DNA of 36,020 nucleotides from Enhydrobacter sp. GTDB taxonomy: Bacteria > Pseudomonadota > Alphaproteobacteria > Reyranellales > Reyranellaceae. The translations under genes were made by a program, and so were the position numbers. The DNA is taken from contig JAHCJV010000058.1 in NCBI GenBank assembly GCA_026126105.1, forward strand, positions 1 through 36,020. The letters are read 5' to 3'. Under the pieces are notes generated by a model that saw only the letters and a list, made by a program, of their open reading frames with translations, made no database searches and was not told the DNA's origin. Positions 1 through 8,842 of this stretch are shown here, one piece after another; the stretch's first letter is position 1, and the number at the start of each line of letters is the position of its first letter.

Positions 1-416
1 GCATGCGCGCGATCGGCGTCGCGGAGCGGGCGCTCGAGATGGCGATCAAGCGAGCGAAGAGCCGCGTCGCCTTCGGCCAGCGCATTTCCGAGATGGGCGT
101 CACCAAGGCCCATGTCGCCGACATGCGCATGGAGATCGACATGGCCCGCCTGCTGGTCCTCAAGGCCGCCTGGGCAATGGACAAGTTCGGCAACAAGGAA
201 GCCCGTCAGCAGATCGCGATGATCAAGGTCGCGGTGCCGAACATCACCTCCAAGGTGGTCGATCGTTGCCTGCAGCTGCATGGCGCCGGCGGCGTCAGCC
301 AGGTGTTCAAGCTGGCCAGCATGTACGCCCACCAGCGCACGCTGCGCCTGGCGGACGGACCGGACGAGGTCCATCGCGATCAGGTCGGCCGGCTCGAGAT
401 CGCCAAGTACAACTGA
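1..416 (+). CDS. Acyl-CoA dehydrogenase, C-terminal part (5' end outside window)
   Basis: This is the C-terminal four-helix region of an acyl-CoA dehydrogenase, the FAD enzyme class that introduces an alpha,beta double bond into acyl-CoA. The frame is open from the first base, so the first visible ATG at 3 is probably internal; about 137 residues are visible against roughly 390-410 for the family. Recognisable parts are the helix with R-V-A-F-G-Q-R-I, which matches the R-x-x-F-G-x-x-I signature of the domain, and the late L-Q-L-H-G-A-G-G-V-S segment, typical of the flavin-contacting QxxGGxG region. It ends at TGA 414-416, 46 bases before the EamA gene on the same strand. The substrate cannot be told from this fragment. 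Confidence 0.9.
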   Translation, partial: MRAIGVAERALEMAIKRAKSRVAFGQRISEMGVTKAHVADMRMEIDMARLLVLKAAWAMDKFGNKEARQQIAMIKVAVPNITSKVVDRCLQLHGAGGVSQVFKLASMYAHQRTLRLADGPDEVHRDQVGRLEIAKYN

Positions 417-462
417 TGATGACCGGGAGTGCGCACCTTCGAGGAGGGGCGCGCTCCCGGCC

Positions 463-1374
463 ATGAGCTTCTCCGAAGAGGCGGCCCGCCGCACCGAAGC
501 GCTCGGTCCCGCGATCCGCGGCATGCTATGGATGACGTTGTGCGGGCTCTGCTTCGCCGGCCTCAACGCCACCACGCGCGTCATCACCGCCGACCTCCAT
601 TCGTGGCAAACAGTCTGCCTGCGCTACGCCTTCGGCGCGCTGGTGATGCTGCCGCTGGTGCTGCGGGCCGGCATGGGCGTGCTGCGCACCAACAACCTCG
701 GGCTCCAGGTCGCGCGCTGCGCGGTGCACAGCCTGGGCACCGGCATGTGGTTCCTCGCCTTGCCGCTGGTGCCGTTGGCCGAGATCACCGCCATCAGCTT
801 CACCAGCCCGATCTTCCTCGCGATCGGCGGCATCCTGTTCTTCGGCGAGAAGGTCCGGAACGAGCGGTGGATCGCGATCGGCGTGGGGTTCCTGGGCGTG
901 ATGCTCGTGCTCTATCCCAAGCTCGAGCAGGGTATCGCCGCCAATTGGGCGAGCCTGCTGCTTGTCGCCGCCGCGCCGGTGTCGGCCGGCTCCTACCTGC
1001 TGGCGAAGCGGCTGATGCGCTACGACAAGACAGAGACCATCGTGCTGTGGCAGGCCATGCTCGTCGCGCTCTTCACGCTGCCTTTCGCACTGTATTTCTG
1101 GCGGCCGATGACACCGACGCTGCTGGCGATGTTCATCGTCGTCGGAATCCTCGGCTCGGCCGGCCATTACGCACTCAACCGCTCGCTCAAGGCGACGGAT
1201 ATCGCCGCGACCCAGCCGGCGCGCTTCCTCGAATTGGTCTGGGCGTCCGTGCTCGGCTTCCTGATCTGGAGCGACGTGCCGCCGGTGTGGACTTTCGCCG
1301 GCGCCATGGTGATCTTCAGCGCCACGACCTGGATCGCCCGCCGCGAGGCGATCGCGGCGCGCGGCGCGCGTTGA
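463..1374 (+). CDS. DMT superfamily transporter, EamA family
   Basis: A 303-residue membrane protein with about ten hydrophobic helices arranged as two EamA repeats, the layout of drug/metabolite exporters. Landmarks are G-L-N-A-T-T-R near the end of helix 1, F-T-S-P-I-F in the fourth helix region, and F-F-G-E-K-V-R-N-E-R-W, the usual loop between repeat helices. I chose the ATG at 463 because a GAGGAGGGG ribosome site lies just upstream at 441-449 and homologous proteins begin shortly before helix 1; the frame itself is open further upstream. Its stop is immediately followed by the stop of the convergent amidohydrolase gene (1375), with no spacer. It resembles the second EamA protein at 7913-8842. 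The transported compound is unknown. Confidence 0.88.
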   Translation: MSFSEEAARRTEALGPAIRGMLWMTLCGLCFAGLNATTRVITADLHSWQTVCLRYAFGALVMLPLVLRAGMGVLRTNNLGLQVARCAVHSLGTGMWFLALPLVPLAEITAISFTSPIFLAIGGILFFGEKVRNERWIAIGVGFLGVMLVLYPKLEQGIAANWASLLLVAAAPVSAGSYLLAKRLMRYDKTETIVLWQAMLVALFTLPFALYFWRPMTPTLLAMFIVVGILGSAGHYALNRSLKATDIAATQPARFLELVWASVLGFLIWSDVPPVWTFAGAMVIFSATTWIARREAIAARGAR

Positions 1375-3081
1375 CTACGGGCGCGTCTGGCGAAGCAGCT
1401 TGCCGGAGGGCCGCTCCGGCACGATTCCGGGCTCCGGTAGCGGCACGCCGTTCACGACTACGGCGACTATACCGCGCGGCCGGCTGATCAGACGATCCTC
1501 GCCCGCCGGCAGGTCGTGCACCCTCTCGAGCTTGCCGGCACCGACCGTCGCGGGATCGAAGACGACGATGTCGGCCGGCACTCCGACAGCGAGGCGGCCT
1601 CGGTCCGTAAGGCCGAAGATATCGGCGGGACGTTGCGTCAGCTGATGCACGGCGTGCTCCAGCGTGATCGCCTTTTCGTCACGCACCCAATGGCCGAGCA
1701 GGTGCGTGGCGTAGCAGGCGTCGCACAGCTGGCTCATATGCGCCCCGCCGTCGCCCAGAGCGATCAGCACGTTGGGGTCCTGGATGATCTCGCGCACCTC
1801 GTCCTCGGCGAAGTTCAGGACATTGGCTCGCAGCCGGATGCGCAGATCCTCGCCTGCCAGATCGAACATCAGGTCGGCCGGGTCGACACCGCGCTCGCGG
1901 GCGACATCGACCAGCCTGCGCTCGATCAGTATGTCGTCCCGTGCCGAGGAGATAACGAGATTGCGGAACATCTTGCGACGAGTGTCGCCCTCGATTTCCT
2001 TCCCCATGAACCACTGGTCGTCGGGACCGCGGCCGGCGAGTTGCGCCTTGACGCGGTCGCGGAAGGCCTTGTCGGCATAGACCGTGCGGCGCTCGTCGTC
2101 GTTCGATGCGGCGCGCAGGCGCTCGAACGAGGCAAAAGTGTCGAAGACCACCGGCGAGCGGAAATCGAACTCGATCTGGATCGGCCGGCAGGCGCCCTGT
2201 GGGAAGATCGGCAGGCCGCGCGCAATCAGCTCGCTCGATTTCTGCAGCTGGGGGCGGTGCGAGTTTGGACCCAGCGAGCCCGCCAGCAAGGCGGTCCAGA
2301 TGACCGGGCGACCGCTCTTGCCGTGTAGCTGCTCGTACTCGTCCCAGCGCGGGTCGCGACCGACATTGTAATGGATGATGCCGTGGCCCGATTTGCCGAC
2401 GGCATCGGCCATTTCCAGCATCTCGCCGAAATCCGCAAGACGGCTGGGCACGGGCCTGCCGGAATAGCCGATATGAACCTTGGACACGGAGGTCGCGAAG
2501 CCCACCGCGCCGACTGCCATGGCTTCGGCGACGATGCGCTTCATCGCGGCCACTTCGGCGGCCGTGGCGGCGCGCGTCGTCGCGTCGTCGCCCATCACCG
2601 AGAGCCGTACCGGCGTGTGACCTACCATGACGGCAACGTTGATGCCGAGCGGTTGGCGCTCGAGGGCGTCCATGTATTCGGGGAAGGTCTCGAACGGCCA
2701 ATCCTTGCCGATGCCGGCCTTGAGCGCTGCAAGGCTCATGCCCTCGACGCGCTCCAGCGTGCGCAGCACGAGGTCGCGATGTTCTGGCCTGGTCGGCGCG
2801 ACACCGAAGCCGCAGTTGCCGACCACGACCGAGGTGACGCCGTGCCATGGCGAGATGGTGAGCATGGGATCCCAAAGGACCTGGGCATCGTAGTGGGTAT
2901 GGATGTCGACGAACCCCGGCGAGACGATCATGCCCGTGGCATCGATGGTCTGCGCGGCCGTGCCCGGTGCGTCACCCAGTGCCACGATGCGCCCGTCCTT
3001 CACGCCGACGTCGCCGCGCCGTCGCGCCGCACCGCTGCCGTCGACGATCTCGCCGCCCGCGATCTTGAGGTCGTAGTCCAA
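1375..3081 (-). CDS. N-acyl-D-amino-acid deacylase-like amidohydrolase
   Basis: A 568-residue protein of the D-aminoacylase branch of the amidohydrolase superfamily, which hydrolyses N-acyl-D-amino acids or related amides with zinc. Residues 54-70 carry the metal motif G-F-V-D-I-H-T-H-Y-D-A-Q (His61, His63). The G-N-C-G-F motif holds the metal-binding cysteine (Cys90), R-V-E-G-M-S follows, and a late G-D-G-G-A-H segment supplies the catalytic aspartate. The start is a TTG, because an in-frame stop a short way upstream leaves no ATG or GTG; a GGAG lies about nine bases before it. The gene begins 4 bases after the Bug protein stop and is surely cotranscribed with it. A paralog sits at 29963-31648. 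The exact substrate is not readable from sequence. Confidence 0.88.
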   Translation of the reverse strand: MDYDLKIAGGEIVDGSGAARRRGDVGVKDGRIVALGDAPGTAAQTIDATGMIVSPGFVDIHTHYDAQVLWDPMLTISPWHGVTSVVVGNCGFGVAPTRPEHRDLVLRTLERVEGMSLAALKAGIGKDWPFETFPEYMDALERQPLGINVAVMVGHTPVRLSVMGDDATTRAATAAEVAAMKRIVAEAMAVGAVGFATSVSKVHIGYSGRPVPSRLADFGEMLEMADAVGKSGHGIIHYNVGRDPRWDEYEQLHGKSGRPVIWTALLAGSLGPNSHRPQLQKSSELIARGLPIFPQGACRPIQIEFDFRSPVVFDTFASFERLRAASNDDERRTVYADKAFRDRVKAQLAGRGPDDQWFMGKEIEGDTRRKMFRNLVISSARDDILIERRLVDVARERGVDPADLMFDLAGEDLRIRLRANVLNFAEDEVREIIQDPNVLIALGDGGAHMSQLCDACYATHLLGHWVRDEKAITLEHAVHQLTQRPADIFGLTDRGRLAVGVPADIVVFDPATVGAGKLERVHDLPAGEDRLISRPRGIVAVVVNGVPLPEPGIVPERPSGKLLRQTRP

Positions 3082-3085
3082 TGCC

Positions 3086-4051
3086 CTACTCCACCTTGAC
3101 GCCGGTGTACTCGATCATCTGCTTCCAGTACGCCATGTCGTCTTTCTGTCGCTTGGCGAACTCGGCCGGCGTCGAACCGATCGGATCGAAGCCCAGCGTC
3201 TTCCACTTCTCGATCGAGTCGGGATCCTTCAGGGCCTTGTTGATGTCGGTCGACAACTTGTCGACGATCGCCTTCGGCGTCCTGGCCGGCGCGAACATGC
3301 CGTACCAGCCGTCGACCACGAAGTCGGCGAAGCCTGCCTCGACCATCGTCGGCAGGTCCGGCGCCGAAGGTGAGCGCGTCGCACAGGTCTGCGCCAGCGC
3401 CTTCACGCGGCCGGCGCGCGCCTGCGGCAGGGCCGACGGCAGATTGTCGAACATGAACGCTATGCGGCCTGCCATCAGGTCGGGCTGCGCCTGAGCGCTG
3501 CCGCGATAGGGCACGAGCGTCGCCTTGAGGCCGGCGCGCTTGGCCAGCAGCTCGGCAGCGATGTGTTGGCTCGATCCGGTCGCCGCCGCGTAAGAGACGC
3601 CGTCCTGCTTCTTGACCCAGTCGACCAGCTCCTGCGCCGTGTTTGCCGGGATGCTGGTCGGGATCACCAGCGCCATGCAGGCGGTGCCGAGCAGGGTAAG
3701 CGGTTCGAAGTCCGCAATCGGGTCGTACGGCAGGTTGGGATAGAAGATCTTGTTGGAGCCGTTGGTGCTCTGGGTGCCGAGCTGGATGGTGTAGCCATCG
3801 GGGGCGGCCTTCGCGGCGAGGTCGGTGCCGATCGCGCCGGCGGCTCCGCCCTTGTTCTCGATGACGATGCCGGGCTTCCAGACCTCACCCAGCTTGGCCG
3901 CCAGAATGCGCGACAGCGTGTCGGTGGGGCCGCCGGGCGGGAAGGGAACGATCCAGCGGATCGGACGGGTGGGAAAAGCTTCCTGAGCGCTTACGGGTGC
4001 CAGAAAGGCCAATAAAAGCCCGAGAAACGAGAGTCCGCCGAGCACACGCAC
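3086..4051 (-). CDS. Bug/TctC-family tripartite tricarboxylate transporter binding protein
   Basis: A 321-residue periplasmic solute-binding protein. A signal peptide with a clear hydrophobic core ends near residue 22 (P-V-S-A before Q-E). The mature N-terminus has the family signature R-P-I-R-W-I-V-P-F-P-P-G-G-P-T-D, followed by N-K-G-G-A-A-G-A-I-G-T and A-A-P-D-G-Y-T. The start is GTG with a good GGGGAGG site at 4058-4064. It leads a two-gene operon with the deacylase-like amidohydrolase, suggesting that the bound solute is an organic acid or acylated amino acid. No TctA or TctB membrane subunit is present here. As is common for this expanded family, the protein may use a transporter encoded elsewhere or act as a sensor. 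Confidence 0.92.
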   Translation of the reverse strand: MRVLGGLSFLGLLLAFLAPVSAQEAFPTRPIRWIVPFPPGGPTDTLSRILAAKLGEVWKPGIVIENKGGAAGAIGTDLAAKAAPDGYTIQLGTQSTNGSNKIFYPNLPYDPIADFEPLTLLGTACMALVIPTSIPANTAQELVDWVKKQDGVSYAAATGSSQHIAAELLAKRAGLKATLVPYRGSAQAQPDLMAGRIAFMFDNLPSALPQARAGRVKALAQTCATRSPSAPDLPTMVEAGFADFVVDGWYGMFAPARTPKAIVDKLSTDINKALKDPDSIEKWKTLGFDPIGSTPAEFAKRQKDDMAYWKQMIEYTGVKVE

Positions 4052-4146
4052 GCTGTGCCTCCCCGCCAGTGGTGAGATGGAGCCGTGTGTAGCCGTAACC
4101 CGATTCTTGCCAGCCTGTACAAAAAGTCTTTGCTCGTGTGCTTGCC

Positions 4147-4172
4147 AATAACTTACTGACTGGTAAGTTATT
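4147..4172. promoter_or_regulatory. Perfect inverted repeat, probable TetR operator
   Basis: Two perfect 10-base arms, AATAACTTAC and GTAAGTTATT, are separated by the six bases TGACTG. The right arm ends three bases before the ATG of the TetR gene, so a bound repressor would cover the promoter or start region. Such AT-rich palindromes with TTAC/GTAA half-sites are typical of AcrR/TetR-type operators. No ribosome site fits between the repeat and the start codon. A possible -35 (TTGCCA, 4142-4147) would put transcription close to the ATG, giving a leaderless message; that part is weak. Confidence 0.75.
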
Positions 4173-4175
4173 TAT

Positions 4176-4796
4176 ATGAAACCCAGGAAGCAACGACGGG
4201 CGCCGGCCAAACGGCCGGGCGAGATCCTCGAAGCGGCGCTGGCGCTTTTCGTCGAGAAGGGCTTCGCCGCAACCCGTCTCGACGACGTCGCGGCGCGCGC
4301 CGGCCTCAGCAAGGCGGCGATCTATCTCTACTTCGAGGACAAGACGGCGCTCTTCCAGGGGGTGGTGCGACAGGCCATCGGCGGCAATCTGATGACCGTC
4401 GAGGAACTGGCCAGGGCCCACCAGGGGCCGGTCGCCACGCTGATCCCGCTGATCCTCGATTTCATGGCGAGCCGGGTCGAGGACACGCCGATGGCTTCGA
4501 TCGCGAAGGTGGTGATCGCCGAATCGCGCGCCTTTCCCGAGATCGGGCAATTCTACCTCAAGGAAGTGATCGGCCGGGGCATTCCGATCTTCGAGAGGCT
4601 TATCGCGAGGGGCGTCGACAGCGGTGAGTTCCGCAGGGTCGATCCCATGCTGACCGTGCGCTCCCTGATCGGACCGATGCTGCTGAGCGTCATCTGGAAG
4701 ACGGTGTTCGAGCCGATCGGCGCGGAGAAGCTCGATGCACGCGCCCTCGCCCGCCATCACGCCGATCTGATGCTGCATGCGCTGAGGCCGTCATGA
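4176..4796 (+). CDS. TetR/AcrR family transcriptional regulator
   Basis: A 206-residue repressor with the TetR N-terminal DNA-binding domain at about residues 14-60: I-L-E-A-A-L-A-L-F-V-E-K-G-F, then D-D-V-A-A-R-A-G-L-S-K-A-A-I-Y-L-Y-F, the classic helix-turn-helix with the tyrosine/phenylalanine end. A basic tail (R-K-Q-R-R) precedes it. The remainder is the all-helical ligand-binding and dimer domain. The start codon lies three bases from a perfect palindrome, so the gene is very likely autoregulated. Its TGA overlaps the ATG of the downstream membrane-fusion gene, so it heads an efflux operon and probably senses a compound that operon exports. Confidence 0.93.
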   Translation: MKPRKQRRAPAKRPGEILEAALALFVEKGFAATRLDDVAARAGLSKAAIYLYFEDKTALFQGVVRQAIGGNLMTVEELARAHQGPVATLIPLILDFMASRVEDTPMASIAKVVIAESRAFPEIGQFYLKEVIGRGIPIFERLIARGVDSGEFRRVDPMLTVRSLIGPMLLSVIWKTVFEPIGAEKLDARALARHHADLMLHALRPS

Positions 4797-5779
4797 AACG
4801 CATCGTGCCGATCCTCGTGGTGGCCGCACTCGCCGCAGCCGGTTTGTACTGGCGCGCGCCGCTCTTGTCCGCGCTCGGCTTCGGCGACGAAGAGGGCCGC
4901 TATCTCGGCTATGTCGAAGGCGAAACCAGCCTGATCGCTCCACCGATTGCCGGCAGGCTGGTCGAGCGGCCGGTGAATCGCGGAGATCAGGTCAAGAAGG
5001 GCGACAGGCTGTTCGTCATCGACCCGGTGATGGCCCAAGCCGAGGTCGCCCGCGCCGAAGGAGCGCTGGCCGAGGCCGAGGCGCGTTACGAGAACCTGCT
5101 CAAGGGCAAGCGTCAGGAAGAGCAGGAGGTGGTGCGGGCGCAACGCCGCGAAAACGAGGCCGCGCTCGCGCAGACAGAGGTCGAGTTCAAGCGACAGACC
5201 GAGCTCCTGGCCAAGGGCGTCGGCACGCGCAAGGACTACGAGCAGGCGGAATCCATGGTGCGCCAGCTGCGCTCACGCGCTGCCTCGCTGGCGGCGCAGG
5301 AAAAAGTGGGAGAGCTGGGCGCACGGCCCGACGAGATCGCTGCCGCGAAGGCGCAGGTCGATCAGGATCGGGCCAACCTCGCCCAGGCGAAGAAGCGGCT
5401 CGACGACCTCATGCCCGTCGCGCCCGAGGATGGGCTGATCGAGAACACCTTCTTCAATGTCGGGGAATGGGTGCCGGCCGGCACACCCGTCGTGTCGCTG
5501 CTTCCGGCGTTCCGGGTGAAGCTGCGCTTCTTCGTGCCGCAGGAAGATATCGCGCAGGCACGGATGGGAGCGCCGGTCAGCTTCACGTGCGACGGCTGTC
5601 CGGCCGACCTGAAGGCAAGCATCATCTACGTCTCGCCCCGTGCGGAGTTCACGCCGCCGGTGATCTACTCCCAGACCGCGCGATCGAAGCTCGTCTTCCT
5701 GATCGAGGCCCGGCCCGAGGCGTCGCAGGCAAGGCTGTCGCCCGGCCTGCCGATCGCCGTCGCGCCGTTGGCGGAGTGA
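4793..5779 (+). CDS. HlyD-family membrane fusion protein of an ABC exporter
   Basis: A 328-residue periplasmic adaptor. Residues 1-25 form an N-terminal membrane anchor. A biotinyl-lipoyl-like half follows (G-E-T-S-L-I-A-P-P-I-A-G-R-L then V-N-R-G-D-Q-V-K-K-G-D-R-L). A long charged coiled-coil hairpin, rich in Ala, Glu, Lys and Gln, spans about residues 80-195. The second lipoyl half contains G-E-W-V-P-A-G-T-P-V, and a beta-barrel region ends the protein. This matches YbhG/YhiI-type adaptors that link an inner-membrane ABC-2 exporter to an outer-membrane channel. It overlaps the TetR gene by ATGA and is 7 bases from the ATPase gene. No TolC-like gene lies nearby. Confidence 0.9.
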   Translation: MKRIVPILVVAALAAAGLYWRAPLLSALGFGDEEGRYLGYVEGETSLIAPPIAGRLVERPVNRGDQVKKGDRLFVIDPVMAQAEVARAEGALAEAEARYENLLKGKRQEEQEVVRAQRRENEAALAQTEVEFKRQTELLAKGVGTRKDYEQAESMVRQLRSRAASLAAQEKVGELGARPDEIAAAKAQVDQDRANLAQAKKRLDDLMPVAPEDGLIENTFFNVGEWVPAGTPVVSLLPAFRVKLRFFVPQEDIAQARMGAPVSFTCDGCPADLKASIIYVSPRAEFTPPVIYSQTARSKLVFLIEARPEASQARLSPGLPIAVAPLAE

Positions 5780-5786
5780 GGCCGCC

Positions 5787-6710
5787 ATGCCGCTCGCGAT
5801 AGACGTGCACGACCTGGTCAAGCGCTACGGCAAGCGCACCGTCGTCGACCATGTGAGCCTCGCGGTCGAGCAGGGCCGGATCTGCGGCTTCCTCGGTCCC
5901 AACGGCTCGGGCAAAACCACGACCTTGCGCATGATCTGCGGCCTGCTGACGCCCGACGGCGGCGGCGGCACCTGCCTCGGCCACGACCTGGTACGGGAGC
6001 GCGACGCGATCAAGCGCCAGGCCGGCTACATGACGCAGCGCTTCGGTCTCTATGAGGATCTCACCATTCGGGAGAACCTCGAATTCGTCGGCCGGGTTTA
6101 TGGCCTCGGCCGGCTGAAGGCGCGGGTCGACGGCTCGCTCGAGCGGCTAGGCCTCACGACCCGTCAGAAGCAGCTCGCAGGCACTCTGTCGGGTGGCTGG
6201 AAGCAGCGGCTGGCGCTCGCTGCCTGCGTGCTGCACGAGCCCAAGCTGCTGCTGCTCGACGAACCGACGGCGGGCGTCGACCCCAAGGCGCGCCGCGCCT
6301 TCTGGGACGAGATCCACTCCTACGCCGCCGAGGGCATAACGGTGCTGGTGTCGACCCACTACATGGACGAGGCCGAGCGCTGTCATGAGATCGCCTACAT
6401 CGCCTACGGCGCGCTGATGGCGCGCGGCACGGCGGACGAGGTGATCGAGGAGTCGGGCCTCGTCTCCTTCATCGCGACCGGATCCGGCGCCGACCGGCTT
6501 GCGCCGAGATTGCGCGATGCGCCGGGCGTCACGGCGGCCGCCGCCTTCGGAGCGACCTTGCACGTCTCGGGACCCGAGCGAGGACCGCTGCTCGCCGCGA
6601 TCGACCCGCTGCGAACCGACGGGCTCGACTGGAGGGAAGCGGCGCCGACGCTCGAGGATGTGTTCATCCACCTGATGGGGAAGGCGCACGACAACGCGCC
6701 CGGCTCGTGA
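5787..6710 (+). CDS. ABC transporter ATP-binding protein (YbhF/DrrA-like)
   Basis: A 307-residue ATPase of the ABC-2 exporter class. Motifs in order: Walker A G-P-N-G-S-G-K-T-T (about 37-45), Q-loop in Y-M-T-Q-R-F-G-L-Y, signature L-S-G-G-W-K-Q-R, Walker B L-L-L-L-D-E-P-T-A-G-V-D, and switch histidine in V-S-T-H-Y-M-D-E-A. The signature has W-K where Q-Q is more usual; this is common in the YbhF group. A C-terminal extension of about 75 residues after the nucleotide domain is typical for drug-export ATPases. It sits between the adaptor and the permease, in the same operon. Confidence 0.94.
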   Translation: MPLAIDVHDLVKRYGKRTVVDHVSLAVEQGRICGFLGPNGSGKTTTLRMICGLLTPDGGGGTCLGHDLVRERDAIKRQAGYMTQRFGLYEDLTIRENLEFVGRVYGLGRLKARVDGSLERLGLTTRQKQLAGTLSGGWKQRLALAACVLHEPKLLLLDEPTAGVDPKARRAFWDEIHSYAAEGITVLVSTHYMDEAERCHEIAYIAYGALMARGTADEVIEESGLVSFIATGSGADRLAPRLRDAPGVTAAAAFGATLHVSGPERGPLLAAIDPLRTDGLDWREAAPTLEDVFIHLMGKAHDNAPGS

Positions 6711-6720
6711 GACGGCCCGC

Positions 6721-7857
6721 ATGATCGGCTGGGGTTTCTGGCGGCGATTGCGCGCCATCATTGTCAAGGAAGTCCAGCAGCTTCGCCGCGACCGGCTGAC
6801 TTTCGCCATGATGTTCGGCGTGCCGATCATGCAGCTCCTGCTGTTCGGCTACGCCATCGACACCGATCCGCATCATCTGCCGGCGGCAGTGATCTCGGCC
6901 GACGATACGGCGATCACCCGCACGATCGTCTCCGCGCTCGCCAGCACCGGTTACATGGACTTCACCCATCGGCCGGCCTCGGAGGCCGAGGCCAATGCCT
7001 TGCTGCAGCGGGGCGAGGTCCAGTTCGTCGTGACCATCCCGTCGGACTTCACGCGCCGGCTGGTGCGCGGCGAGCGCGCCCAGATCCTGATTGACGCGGA
7101 CGCCACCGATCCAATGGCAGCCGCCAATCCTCTGGCGTCGGCGCAGCCCGCCATCGAGCAGGCGCTGCGGCGCGACCTTGTCGGCCCGCTCGCCGGGCTC
7201 AATCCCAAGCCGGGCGCCGTCCAGATCGTGCTGCAGCGCCGCTACAATCCCGAGGGGAAGGCCCGGCTCAACATCGTCCCCGGCCTGCTGGCGGTGATTC
7301 TCACCATGACCATGGTGATGATGACCGCGCTCGCCGTGACGCGCGAGCGCGAGCGCGGCACGATGGAGAACCTGCTCGCCATGCCGGTCCGGCCGATCGA
7401 AGTGATGATCGGCAAGATCGTGCCCTATATCGCCATCGGCTCGGTTCAGGTCGCGGTGATCCTGCTGGTGTCGCGGGTCCTGTTCGACGTCGCGACCGAG
7501 GGCAGCCTCGCCCTGCTCTGCCTCGGCACGGCGCTGTTCATCACGGTCAATCTCGCCATCGGCTTCACCATCTCGACCGTGACGCAGAACCAGCTCCAGG
7601 CGATGCAGGCCTCGGTCTTCATCCTCCTGCCATCGATCCTGCTGTCCGGCTTCATGTTCCCGTTCCGCGGCATGCCGGTCTGGGCGCAATGGCTGGGCGA
7701 GGCGCTGCCGGCGACCCACTTCATGCGTCTGGTTCGCGGGCTGATGCTGAAGGGCGCGGAGCTGAGCGACGTCACCGGCAACCTGCTGGCACTGACCGCG
7801 ATCCTGCTGGCCGTCTCGGCGCTCGCCATCAGCCGTTACAAGGTCACGCTCGACTGA
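6721..7857 (+). CDS. ABC-2 type transporter permease
   Basis: A 378-residue permease. One hydrophobic helix lies near residues 25-45 (M-M-F-G-V-P-I-M-Q-L-L-L-F-G-Y). A large extracytoplasmic region of about 140 residues follows, then a block of five helices in the second half containing E-R-E-R-G-T-M-E-N-L-L-A-M-P-V, the diagnostic ABC-2 cytoplasmic motif. This is the YbhS/YbhR/YhhJ layout. Only one permease gene is present, whereas YbhF systems have two, so it would work as a homodimer. It is the last gene of the TetR-led operon; a 55-base gap separates it from the EamA gene. Confidence 0.92.
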   Translation: MIGWGFWRRLRAIIVKEVQQLRRDRLTFAMMFGVPIMQLLLFGYAIDTDPHHLPAAVISADDTAITRTIVSALASTGYMDFTHRPASEAEANALLQRGEVQFVVTIPSDFTRRLVRGERAQILIDADATDPMAAANPLASAQPAIEQALRRDLVGPLAGLNPKPGAVQIVLQRRYNPEGKARLNIVPGLLAVILTMTMVMMTALAVTRERERGTMENLLAMPVRPIEVMIGKIVPYIAIGSVQVAVILLVSRVLFDVATEGSLALLCLGTALFITVNLAIGFTISTVTQNQLQAMQASVFILLPSILLSGFMFPFRGMPVWAQWLGEALPATHFMRLVRGLMLKGAELSDVTGNLLALTAILLAVSALAISRYKVTLD

Positions 7858-7912
7858 CCTGCGAAAGGCGCGGCTTGACCGCCACCATCCGTGCAGGCAA
7901 GCCCGTCGCCTG

Positions 7913-8842
7913 ATGGCCGCCCCTGCGCCCACGATCAACGTGCCTGACGCGCCGGACGCGCTTTCCCGCCTGATCCCCTCGCGGGTTGCGCGCGGCTTTG
8001 CCATCGCCGTCGTCTCGGGCCTGTTCTTCACGGGGCTCAACGCCTCGGTGAAGGAACTCGCGGGCGAGATGCCGCCGCTCTTGGTCTCCTGGGGCCGTTG
8101 GATCGCGGGCCTCGTCGTGATCGTGCCGATCCTGCTGTGGCGATCGGGCATCCGCGGCCTCGCGACCCGCGATCTCAAACTCCACTGCTTCCGCGGCCTC
8201 TTCCACACCGGCGGCTATGGGCTGTGGTATGAGGCCGTCGTTTGGCTGCCGCTCGCCACCATGGCGGCACTTGGCTTCACAGGGCCGATCTTCGTGACCC
8301 TGGGCGCCGCCCTGTTCCTAGGCGAGCGCGTGCAGGCGCGTCGCTGGCTCGCGGTCGCGGTCGGGTTCGCCGGCATGCTGGTGATCGTGCGACCGGGCAT
8401 GACCGACATGAACCCCGGCATCTGGATGATGCTGGCCGCGATTCCTCTGATCGCCGGCTCCAACCTGGTCGCCAAGGCAGTGTCGGGCCGCGACCTGCCG
8501 GCCCTTGTCGTGTTCTGGCAGACGGTGATCGCCGCGCTGTGCTTCACGCCCTTCGGCCTGTGGTTCTGGCAGACGCCCACACTCACCCAGCTCGCCTTGT
8601 TCGCGGCAGCCGGCGTCTTCGGAACCCTGGGCTACTTCTTCATCACCTGGTCCTACAGGCTGCTCGACATTTCCGCCCTGCAGCCCGTCAGCTACATCGG
8701 TATCGTCTGGGCCGCCTTGATGGACGTGGCGCTCTGGGGCAAGACCTCTGATCTCTGGACGTTCGTCGGCGCGGCCATCATCGTGGCCGCCACGAGCATG
8801 ATCGCCCATCGCGAAGCCGTTGCGGGAGGAAAGAAGAAATGA
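7913..8842 (+). CDS. DMT superfamily transporter, EamA family
   Basis: A 309-residue, roughly ten-helix membrane protein with two EamA repeats and a soluble N-terminal extension of about 25 residues. It parallels the EamA protein at 463-1374: G-L-N-A-S-V-K matches G-L-N-A-T-T-R, and F-T-G-P-I-F followed by F-L-G-E-R-V-Q-A-R-R-W matches the equivalent loop. The two are probably paralogs rather than recent duplicates. Its stop overlaps the start of the SDR gene by ATGA, so the two are translated together. Substrate unknown; a metabolite exporter is the safest description. Confidence 0.87.
   Translation: MAAPAPTINVPDAPDALSRLIPSRVARGFAIAVVSGLFFTGLNASVKELAGEMPPLLVSWGRWIAGLVVIVPILLWRSGIRGLATRDLKLHCFRGLFHTGGYGLWYEAVVWLPLATMAALGFTGPIFVTLGAALFLGERVQARRWLAVAVGFAGMLVIVRPGMTDMNPGIWMMLAAIPLIAGSNLVAKAVSGRDLPALVVFWQTVIAALCFTPFGLWFWQTPTLTQLALFAAAGVFGTLGYFFITWSYRLLDISALQPVSYIGIVWAALMDVALWGKTSDLWTFVGAAIIVAATSMIAHREAVAGGKKK

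Noticed and set aside
6664..8208. 514-codon open frame on the minus strand
   Set aside because: Antisense to the ABC-2 permease; Arg/His/Gln-rich low-complexity translation.
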